A stretch of DNA of 64,000 nt from NCBI GenBank assembly GCA_947462335.1, contig OX381717.1, forward strand, positions 19,273,166 to 19,337,165, given 5' to 3'. The notes beneath the pieces are model-generated. The model did not search any database. It was not told the DNA's origin and saw only the letters and a program-made list of their open reading frames with translations. The DNA is from Harmothoe impar. Its lineage: Eukaryota > Annelida > Polychaeta > Phyllodocida > Polynoidae. Both the position numbers and the translations under genes were made by a program. This document shows positions 18,689-28,400 of the stretch, piece by piece; position 1 is the first letter of the stretch, and the number at the start of each line of letters is the position of its first letter.

Positions 18689-19846
18689 ATGGATTATAGT
18701 AAAGATTTTCAAATCCCAGCAATGAAAGGTTTAACTGTGGCCCACCTAAACTGCAGAAGTCTCCCAAAAAATATAACAGAGATAAAACCCACCCTTAACA
18801 ATGTTGATTTTATAGCTTTAACGGAATCATGGTTAACCCCTAAACAAGATAAAGCATTTCTTTCATGGACGGGTAAAAGCTATCATAGATTAGATAGAAG
18901 TGGAAATGCTGGAGGAATTATATGCTATATGACGGACCGGCTATTTAAATACTCCACGGTCAATACTGAGTTATCATACATTTCAGCAGACATTGAATGT
19001 CTTTCTATTAATATTGATGTCCCAAACAACAGGATGATGACTATGACTACCGTGTATAAGCCCCCCGGGGGTAAAGTTCCCAATTTCATTGCTTGTTTAA
19101 AAAAGCTATATGTAAAAAAAAGGGAGAACTGGTTTCTAGGAGACTTTAATGTTAACTTTTTAGACAACAAAGACTGTGAAACGATCGCGGTAAAAAACTT
19201 CTGTAGGGATTATAATTTAAGATGGCTTTTTTCGGAAATCACCAGACCCAACCTGGATGGAGTTAGAAATGACGGAACTTGCATTGATAATATTTTAACA
19301 AATTCAAAATATGTAATGAGTAAGCATGTCGCACCTATATTAATAAGCGATCATCTCCCAGTCTATGTTTGTCGTAAAAAAGCCAAAAATCCCAAAGAAA
19401 TGGTATCATATGAAGGAAGGTCATACAAGAACTACAATAAAGACGATTTCAGTACCTTTTTATTGAACAAAGAATGGGATAGTCTTTATACGTCCATAAA
19501 TATTGATGACAAGTGGGATACGGTAATAAGCATGATAAAAGAGTTTCTGGATATTCACTGCCCCATCCGAACCATTGTTTATAGAGACTACAAGTCGCAA
19601 TGGATGGACGCAGACACTCTTAAGGTGATAAAAGAAAGAAATGATTACATGCAGAAATTCATCGCCCACAAAAACATGGAAGACCTTAGAGCAGCTAAGG
19701 CATTAAGGTGTAGAATAACCCCCATGGTTCGCAAGGCGAAAGGTAAATACATAAAAGATAAGCTAGAATCGTACAAGAATAATGCTAAAAAATTCTGGCA
19801 AACAATGAACTCATTTTTCAAAGCACCCTCCCCCAGCACTCATTGA
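18689..19846 (+). CDS. LINE ORF2, 5' part: APE-type endonuclease (385 aa, ends at a frame break)
   Basis: Endonuclease/exonuclease/phosphatase domain that would nick target DNA to prime reverse transcription. Blocks in order: VAHLNCRSL, ALTESWL, SGNAGGIICYM, TVYKPPGG, GDFNVNF, CIDNILTN and ISDHLPVYV (catalytic Asp-His pair). The linker WMDADTLKVIKERNDY and KKFWQTMNSFFK match the region that normally leads into the reverse transcriptase without a stop. Here a TGA follows at 19844, while the reverse transcriptase continues in the +1 frame, so this is the first part of a single ORF2. Start at 18689 or at the next Met (18722). Confidence 0.85.
   Translation: MDYSKDFQIPAMKGLTVAHLNCRSLPKNITEIKPTLNNVDFIALTESWLTPKQDKAFLSWTGKSYHRLDRSGNAGGIICYMTDRLFKYSTVNTELSYISADIECLSINIDVPNNRMMTMTTVYKPPGGKVPNFIACLKKLYVKKRENWFLGDFNVNFLDNKDCETIAVKNFCRDYNLRWLFSEITRPNLDGVRNDGTCIDNILTNSKYVMSKHVAPILISDHLPVYVCRKKAKNPKEMVSYEGRSYKNYNKDDFSTFLLNKEWDSLYTSINIDDKWDTVISMIKEFLDIHCPIRTIVYRDYKSQWMDADTLKVIKERNDYMQKFIAHKNMEDLRAAKALRCRITPMVRKAKGKYIKDKLESYKNNAKKFWQTMNSFFKAPSPSTH
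19809..19846 (+). other. Frame break between endonuclease and reverse transcriptase
   Basis: Both frames are open together only in these 38 bases, which contain TTTTTCAAA and CCCTCCCCC. A one-base indel in the C run would explain it; programmed +1 frameshifting is the alternative. Confidence 0.75.
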
Positions 19847-19865
19847 TAAAACCACGGGAAACCTG

Positions 19866-21569
19866 GTGGAAAATAATGCTGAATACATCAATACATTCTT
19901 CAGTAATATTGGGCGCGAGCTTTTTGAAGCTAAAGGTATAAATGTAGAACCGTTCATAGATCCTGACGAGGATTATATACATGTACAAGTGGATGACACC
20001 TATGCTACATTTGATAGAGATGATATAATTATGTATGTTAAACAGATAGATATCACAAAGCCGTCTGGAGTTCCACATATTTCTGCCACGGTAATAAGAG
20101 ATGCCATGTTGATATGTATACAACAGTTTCATCATATTTTTGAATACTCGCTCATGTCTTCTACCCTCCCACAAGATTGGACAAATGCTACTATAACCCC
20201 CCTCCCAAAAACCGGTAATTTAAAAGATGTTTCAAATTGGAGACCGATATCCATTCTCCCAGTCCCCAGCAAAATTTTAGAAAAACTAGTTCAAAAACAT
20301 CTGACAAAATTTCTTAATGATAATTATTTATTAAACCGGTATCAATATGGTTTCAGACAGGGATATAGTACGGCGGAGGCGATCTTCGACTATACTAAAG
20401 ACCTGTTCTCAGCCAGAGACAAACATAATTATGTAGCTTCTGTCTATATCGACGTGAGGAAGGCGTTCGATTGCATCAGCCATGATTTATTATTACACCA
20501 CTTACAGAGGTCCAAACTAAATAGAACTATGTTGTTATGGTTTAGCGCATATCTTGGTAACAGGAGACAGTGCACGAGGGCGGACGGAAAGCTTTCTACT
20601 CAGAAAACGGTCCAGTTCGGAGTGCCGCAGGGTTCCGTCCTCGGTCCAACCCTGTTTATTTTCTTTGTTAACTCCCTCATGGAGGCTCCAGAGAACTCCT
20701 ATATTAAACTCTACGCGGACGACGTAGTGCTATACTCGGTATCAAGATATCCGGCGGTAGCCCTGCGCAACCTGCAAAGAGACGTTAATTCCCTAGACAC
20801 TTTTTGTGATAAACTGGGACTTACAATTAATCATGACAAAACCAAAATGGTCTGGCATTGTGCACAACATAATTTGAAACACTGCAGAAATAGACAGTTA
20901 TTTATAGGTAATAAGCGTATCAAGGAGGTGGACTCCTTTTCATATCTAGGAGCTATAATAGATAATATACTTAGTATGAAACCGTTCGTACAAAAGATGG
21001 TTAATACTACCGATTTTATGTCTACTAAATTTGCGGTTCTAAGATTTATGCTATCTGATGATAATGCCACTACTTTATTCAAACAAGCAATAATGCCTCA
21101 TTATGATTATTGCTCTTTTTTAGTGGATGCATGCATTAATGAACATGTAAAAAAACTTCAGATAAGCCAGAACAGAATGCTTAGATGTATCAGACGGGTG
21201 AGGGTTTGGGAGGAGTCCACTGAGGATCTTCATGACCTATGTGAAATCCCCCCACTCGCCCCAAGGAGAAAGGAATTACTGATGTCTTTATTCTTCAGTA
21301 AAACCAAGAAATCTCCCCCCCCAATAACAAGAAACAGAACAAGAGGTGATAACAAACTTAATTACCCTATCCCTTTCCCGCATACAACCAAGTTTAAGAG
21401 AAGCCCCCACTACAGAGGTGTACAATTATGGAACGCCTTGCCACTTAACGTACAGAACTGTGAAAGCAAAGCCTTGTTCAAAGTAAAAACCAAGAAGTGG
21501 TTCAAAACAGACATGACCGGTAAACGAGCAAAGGTGTCAGAAAGGAGGAGGAACAGACGGAGACGCTAA
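19866..21569 (+). CDS. LINE ORF2, 3' part: reverse transcriptase (567 aa)
   Basis: Copies the LINE RNA at the nicked target. Motifs in order: TPLPKTGNLKDVSNWRPISI, YQYGFRQGYST, VYIDVRKAFDCISH (motif A), QFGVPQGSVLGPTLFIFF (motif B), IKLYADDVVLY (motif C, catalytic Asp pair), LGLTINHDKTKMVW (motif D) and FSYLGAIID (motif E). The C-terminal part (LQISQNRMLRCIRR, LWNALP) is typical of jockey/CR1-group elements. It has no ATG near its start; the frame is open from 19809 and overlaps the endonuclease frame by 38 bases. No RNase H domain seen. Confidence 0.88.
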   Translation: MENNAEYINTFFSNIGRELFEAKGINVEPFIDPDEDYIHVQVDDTYATFDRDDIIMYVKQIDITKPSGVPHISATVIRDAMLICIQQFHHIFEYSLMSSTLPQDWTNATITPLPKTGNLKDVSNWRPISILPVPSKILEKLVQKHLTKFLNDNYLLNRYQYGFRQGYSTAEAIFDYTKDLFSARDKHNYVASVYIDVRKAFDCISHDLLLHHLQRSKLNRTMLLWFSAYLGNRRQCTRADGKLSTQKTVQFGVPQGSVLGPTLFIFFVNSLMEAPENSYIKLYADDVVLYSVSRYPAVALRNLQRDVNSLDTFCDKLGLTINHDKTKMVWHCAQHNLKHCRNRQLFIGNKRIKEVDSFSYLGAIIDNILSMKPFVQKMVNTTDFMSTKFAVLRFMLSDDNATTLFKQAIMPHYDYCSFLVDACINEHVKKLQISQNRMLRCIRRVRVWEESTEDLHDLCEIPPLAPRRKELLMSLFFSKTKKSPPPITRNRTRGDNKLNYPIPFPHTTKFKRSPHYRGVQLWNALPLNVQNCESKALFKVKTKKWFKTDMTGKRAKVSERRRNRRRR

Positions 21570-22172
21570 GCCAGTAACACCAGGAGTTAAACACTGGAAC
21601 GGAGAACTGTATAATGGAAAGCAACATGTTAACCTTTCAAAAAACACATGTCAAGATTAAGGGTTTATTATTGTTTTAACCGCTCATCTGTGATATACCA
21701 TCAAAATGTAAATAATTAACTAGTTTCATATAGCTGCTATTTTTTAAACAGCTGTTAAAGACTTTACCAGTCCGTACATATTTTACGGCAAAAGCCAGGA
21801 AGTCAGGACGCAAGTCGCCGCCAACTCCCAAGTCTACCACTGATGTGCATCGAATAACAACCAAGACTTAAGTCAATAAGCGGAACTTAAGACTACCCCG
21901 GATGACCGGGCGCAGGAAGGATTAGTTGTTAGAGGGACAAGAAATGAACCTTCTCTGAACACTTAACAAAGATACTCACAACTATCACTTTGTGTACCTG
22001 CAAGGAAGGGGGACAATGATTAGCACATCAAAATTGTACATAACTATTGCTGGATGTAGACAAATGTTATCAACGATGGAGGCGCACCTGTAACCCGACC
22101 AATGACAAGAAACTTATTTAAAGAAAAACACCCCCCTAGAAAGGCGGTGAATTTAAATTTAAAAAAAAAAAA
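21570..22172 (+). other. Presumed LINE 3' untranslated region
   Basis: Non-coding and AT-rich, with a hairpin CCCGG-ATGA-CCGGG at 21897-21910 resembling the spacer hairpins. It ends in an A-rich run at about 22158-22172, taken as the 3' end. Gene A exon 8 begins only 125 bases further on. Confidence 0.45.
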
Positions 22173-22296
22173 ATAATATGCAAAGTAGCAATACCACAAC
22201 TCGACTCTGCTATACCAAAACAGGCCCAGGGAAATCAATGTCTTAATAACTAAAAACACATAATATCTTATGTAGCATATCATAGTAAGGCTTTAC

Positions 22297-22421
22297 CTGA
22301 CTCAACAACATCATCGATGGGGACATTGGTTTGGGCTGACATTTGTCCAAGAGCTGCAAAAATAACTAATCCGCAAAAGATGCTGGTGAGGAAATCCCCA
22401 AGCATCAAAACACCAGCGTCA
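22297..22421 (-). CDS. Gene A exon 8 (TM7), last exon seen
   Basis: Encodes [17 protein letters not shown], then [16 protein letters not shown]; 125 nt with a good donor, GTAAAG. The donor shows the gene was built to continue. Confidence 0.85.
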
Positions 22422-25400
22422 CTAGAAATACATGGAGGAACCAGAATTTTGGTTTAGTAATTCTAGATTGCCCATTTTTTTTATAAAATGAAGAAAGCAA
22501 GTTTAAGCAAATTCATCACATACATTTGTTTAAAGGTGCACTCAAACCAGGACCTGACCCTGCCGAGTTTTGTACGCAAATGACGTCGTGGGTTCAGTGC
22601 GCTTTTAAATCATGTTATTTATACTGGCAAATGCACAGGGTCGGTCCTGTGGTCTCCTTTTTACGTGGCACAAGTTGTGGGCCTGTGGATGTGCGTTCAA
22701 TGATGTGAATTGGCAGTTTTGCACTTTATTGCATAGCAGTTTAAGGTGAATGACTTCTCAAAAGTATGGTATTTAAAACAGTGATTTACAATGCAAAATG
22801 TTGCTTTATAATCAGAATGACAGTAAATCTAATTAGTGGTATCAGAGCAGTTGGGTAATAGTTTGGAATCATTATGATAGTGTAACTCATAATTTACACA
22901 AAAGGAGAAAAATATACACATCTTTGCTCTTTGAGACACCTGTACATTTACCACCCTACCGGTTCAGTTTTTATTGTCGTGCGAAGTCAATAGTCTGTTT
23001 AACACGTACATGATAGGGTCAAATTACATAATGGGGTCAAGCTACAATTACATAATGGTACTAAGTGAGATGTACATAATGGGGTCAAGTTACGCTTATA
23101 TAATTGGGTTACACTTACATGATTGAGTTGTTCCTGAAGTGGTTGTGTTTGCCGAGAGTAATGAAGCTCCCCCAGCCACAGCCCACAGAGTAGAACACCT
23201 GGACAGCCGCGTCACTCCATACCTAGATGTGATGGGGCAGATATGAGTGTAACAGTCGCGGATAAATCATCTGGAGAAAGTGGGACTCTAACCCACGACC
23301 CTCAGATCACGTAACCTGCTGCTCTACCAACTGAGCTACTTCCCCATCTCACAATCTGACTGCCCAGTACATTACTGGATTGGTATGGTACAAATGGGAG
23401 CCAGATTAGCCACGTGATATTGAGGGCTTATCACTAAGGCACGGGGAATCCGACCCCTACGTGAGGAAGAATTAATCAATTTCCTGGGCAAAGGGCTAAG
23501 GATCAGATAATTTCTAGTAAGATGATTATCTGCAAATTTATTTGCAAGAAGTGAAGATACACAGCAAGGTGAAAGGCATAGAAACTATTACAGAGAGCGC
23601 AATCGGAACCCTAAGAAGAAATTATTTTTGAGTGATTCTATGTTAACCAACAAAGAAAAGCTTCTTATCAAATTGGATTGAAAGTGCATTTTCTTTGTTT
23701 CTTCGAAGAGCTATGAGATTACCACTTTGATGGAGACATATGGGGTAAATCCACCTATAATGCTGCAGCAAGGAGGTGTTCGTCACCTCACAAGTGGTCA
23801 CGGAAAAAGATACTGTACACTGGGTACCACTGGAAAGCTGTAAATGTTTAGATTACAACCCTGGTGAGTGTAAAAGGCTACATGGGGGACAAAATTGGCA
23901 GTTGTACATTGAAAATATAAAATTGAAAATGAGCTTTTAATTAGAAAAAAATCAAATAAAAGCAAAAAAAGACTTTGAATGCATAAGTTGCCACATGGGG
24001 ATAAAGTAGCATTGCCATAAATGAAATCTAAGATTTGAGGTCAAAGGTCAAGGTCAAAGGTTGACCATTTGGTATAATGATCAGATGTGTTGTGACAACT
24101 CTTTATGTGTGGAGTGTGACATTTATTACCTAATATACAATGTTATGTTGGAGTGTATGAAATAAGTTCCTGTTGATGTCATGTTAAGGTCATGATGTCA
24201 TGTCAAGGTCATGACCTCATGATACATATATGTTTCCATCCAGCAGCAGAAAAGTGATTGCAAGGGGCCTGCTTACATTGAAAGTACATGTAAATACATG
24301 CATAACATATCTTATGATAGCCTGATGGTTGAGGTGACTTATCTTTCCTTTACACTATGAACAAGAAGAATCACCTACTTTTTCTCAATGCTTTGTCTGA
24401 TATGCATTTTTGACCTTTTTTTACCTTTCTTACATTAATCATCCTCAGAGTCAATGGTTTCTGGTAGCATGGAATACATGTTTAAACATGTGTCAATGTT
24501 GTTTGCACTATTACAGCCACAGGCAGGAACGCAAGGTTGTTTATGACTAAAACATGCCCAGTTATCTGAGCATGTATTTGAACATTCAAAGATGCAATCA
24601 TTCAAAAATTATGGGGACTGCAGCCTTGTGACATGGCTTTTGGGATGAGCCTACCAGACATCTGTTGCCAACCATTTTCCATCAGATTTTCTAACTCTTG
24701 AAAGCCAATGTGAGCTAACTTCCAGATGCTTAGCTGAAATGCTGCTCGCTGGACATGAAGAATAAAGCTGTCCTCCATTGGTGGTAGTTTCTTTCCAGGT
24801 ACTTTTGACTTTTGGCATGAGGCCATGGAACAGCGTAGGTTGTTGAGGTTGCTTGCAACATCTTTGCTCCAATACAGCAGGGGTAGACACTAAGTTTATC
24901 AGCCATGGGCCACCCAGGCCCACAGCTTCAAAAATCTTTGTGCCCGAACCTAAATCTGCGGGTCCAACAAAAGCATTTACTTTTTTCAAAAAGAAAATCA
25001 TAGTTATTATTGAATAGGAACATCAAAATGTATTCAAAACATACATATTTCTGTTGATTCATTCTTTCCAATGGCATATTACGTGCCTGTAATGATAACA
25101 GGATATTTTTCATGGGTTCTCTTCCCCCCTTCTTGCGGGTCACCCGGGCCCATAGGAAGCTAATTCTGTGGAAAACATCTGGATAACCACTTCCACCTAA
25201 CATTGATCTAGTATTTGGCAGACTGTTATTTCCATCCCCCACTTCTATACCAACATTTTTAGTACTGGACTGTCTTACACCTGACGCCAATCTAGTATTG
25301 GGCAAACTATCATTTCCATCCCCAACTACCATACCAACACATGAAGTACTAGACTTTCTTTCCAAAACATAATCCATGTTATAATGTCTGACATAGGAGG

Positions 25401-28400
25401 ACTTACAACTCATGTGATACTTTACTATGAGATTCCCAGTGGATATTTCCTCCTTGTGGCAAATGATATCACGTCTAACTTTATCATCTCTGGATGTACA
25501 TGCATTGAAAAGTGAAGTAAAGTGGTGGGGGCCAAAAGATTTCGACCCCTGGACCGTGGAGTGTAAAGAACTTTGACCCCTGTTTGGGGGTTCAAAAAAA
25601 TGTCACTCTGTATTGAGCTAAAAGTCTGCCTGTGACTATGCTTCAGTGGGTCTGTGCGCACTGATTTATGACCCATAGGGGAAGGGTAAATAAAAAATTC
25701 TGCATGCTCCATGGGAAAACACACCATCTCACCCACCCAATCCCCCTTGTTAAAAGAATGATCACTCCCTAAAGGGACAATATGCTCAGTGATTATGCCC
25801 CTTTATATTGACAAGGCATGGATATAGTTTTGACCTTTACCTTGTATCTTAGTTGGTTTCACCTCATTACTTTCCCAAAGTAGGCAGCCCTTCTCCGTCT
25901 ATGATGCAGAGCTGCCTACCTGGTGTGCCATTGCAGACCCAGACAATCATTTTTATGTGAAATTGATACAATGACCTTGACCTTTATGTTAGAGGTCGCA
26001 TAAAAAACTTGTATCATAATAGATATTGCCTTTGTGTATGGAAGGTTATGATTTCAGATCATATCAAAACACCGGATACTTGACCTTTCACTTTTCACCT
26101 TAGACCTTTGACCTTTGACCTACTATTTGTCAGGTTCATGTATTAGCATTATATGATATCATGCCAAGACACAATGAACAATTAATTTGTTGAATTGCAG
26201 CAAAATTTATATTTTCCTATCAAAACCTCATTTCCAACTTTTTATTTTCAATGTAGAAGTGCCAAGTTTGTCCCCCACAGAGAGTTTTACACTCACCAGG
26301 TCTATAATCTACATATTCACAGCTTTCCAGCGATACCTTGTGTCTGGTATCTTTTTCTATGACCACCCTTCTCAGAAATAATGCCCGTAGCAGCCCAGTG
26401 CTGCAGCATTACTACTTCTGACCTACCACTTTGAGTTGACCATCTTCTCCATCTCATTTACAATTACTATGCTGAGTTTGGTAATCAAACCATCAAGGGT
26501 GAATATTGAAGTTATAATATGATATGATCTATTAATTTGATATGTGTATACCGCTCTAAAGCAAATTATTTTCACCAAGTTTCTTTTCATAACAATAAAG
26601 TTCCCGAAGGTACCCGCCTTGCACTATTATTTTGTTGTTCAGCATGAATGTGCTGTAGCATATGGATAGTGAATATATTTTTTCTAGCTCTGAACTGAAA
26701 GAGGAATGCAATTTTAAAGACAGGAGGCCCATATAATCACTACAACTACACACAAGCAAATATCAGCGTCAACCACTGTCCCCAAAAGCACTCATACACC
26801 AATGTCAAACACTGCTAGACTACAATAGATGGGGAGAGTCTCTATCAGCCTGCAAGAGTCCAGCATTGCCAGACTCTAGCATGAGGACCCAGCATAAGCA
26901 CAGTCAGGCGTTAAGCCGACGACGGAATGGCGATCATCGGCCATCTGCCACTATTTAATCTGTTTACAAGAGGATAAAATGTATCCACTCTCAATCTGCT
27001 AGACTGGCCAGACTCTCAAGCAATTCTAGGTGGGTAGAGGCTCTAGATGAAGGTCCGGCATAGCCTGACCCTTACTAAAATGGCCCTTGACCCATCTATC
27101 ATAGTCCAGCAGTGCCTGACCCTTCTATGTGAGTGCTATTGGCGACATTGGTTGACACTTCACATCACATCACATCATACTCACTCATAACACACTGCTA
27201 TCATCAACCCACCCGTACCAGCTGGTACACAAGAAGCTGCGAGCCCTGGCAAGCTCTCAGCACATGAACACTAGAAGCATTTAAACCAGGACACTTCTAA
27301 ATAGGCTGTGCAAACCAGCCATAATATAAAATAATTATATCTCATATTATCTTTAACTATTGTAATGGCCAATGGAGTTCAATTGTAACAGCGGTGAGAA
27401 TTTGTCGAATATCACGTAAGTGAATAAATTCTTTTCAAACAAAACAACTGATATTCGCCTGGGTGTAAGTTCGCATGATGATTTTACACATGTTTTGCAT
27501 TTACCTGTGCTTTTCCCAGTCTGGTCCATACAGGAGTTAAGAAGTGAAGGATGCCATCTTTAGTCCCATTTCTTGGACTAGCTTGTATCAGTAAGGCTAA
27601 CATCACAATGTATGGTAGCAACGTCGTCACGTAACTCAGCTGAAGAGAGAATATCAGCAACATTTTGCAATGGCAAGCAATTTTTTCGGAAGATGTGGGA
27701 TTAGGTTACCTTTTTAAAAAATAGGAGGCTCTCTTCAAAATAAACCTTAGTACTAACAGCTTTACTTGACTTAAAGAGAAAAGAAAGTAATATCATATTG
27801 AACCCTAGAAAGGAACCCTTTGTGGTGATTTTTTTTAATTTTAATTTTCACCAATAGGGACATCAGGAAAACAAAAAAGTTGAAAGAAGACAAAAAAATA
27901 CTTTGGCTAAATTTCTGTTCGAGAATACAATAGTCCTCAGAGAATCATTTAAAATTTAGTTTTAACATTCCATGTCTGGAATGTAAAAGGAATCTTTCAA
28001 TGAGAAATTACCACATTTTCTGGTTGCCATGGAAACCATTCCATTGTACTAAAAGAGACATTCCAAATTTGTCTCTTGGAAATTGTATCAATAATCCAAA
28101 ACCTTAAACAGATCTTGAAAACTCCCTCCAAACCATATCAATATTAAAATACCACTTTTCCGGTTATTTTTCGGGAAATAAGATTTTGTAATCACCCTCA
28201 CTATTTAGAATTGCATACAGTTCTTTTAACGTTTTTAAAAAAAAAATTACCAATACAATTTTAGCTCATCATATTCCATTTTGAACATCAGGACACAACC
28301 TCAAAAAATCACTTCCACTTCCTTCTAGATAACTCTCTTTATGTTCCTGGCCACATTGTTAAAGATTCAAAAAGAAATCAATGCTTTATATGCTTAGAGC

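Larger units (their letters stand above)
8461..22172 (+). mobile_element. Giant LINE (non-LTR retrotransposon), CR1/L2-like
   Basis: Order on the plus strand: 5' untranslated region, ORF1 (8713-14124), second ORF (14126-15823), spacer with hairpin array (15824-18688), endonuclease (18689-19846), reverse transcriptase (19866-21569) and a 3' untranslated region ending in an A-rich run near 22158-22172. The APE-type endonuclease, the reverse transcriptase and the SGNH-like domain place it near the CR1/L2 clades. I treat it as one element because all parts share strand and order, and because ORF1 and the spacer share one hairpin motif. No target-site duplication was found. The 5' end is uncertain and could lie as far back as 7557. 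Confidence 0.65.

Noticed and set aside
24928..25413. 161-codon minus-strand frame
   Set aside because: Contains a short tandem duplication but no recognisable domain, and it lies inside a gene A intron beside a transposon relic; not supported as a gene.
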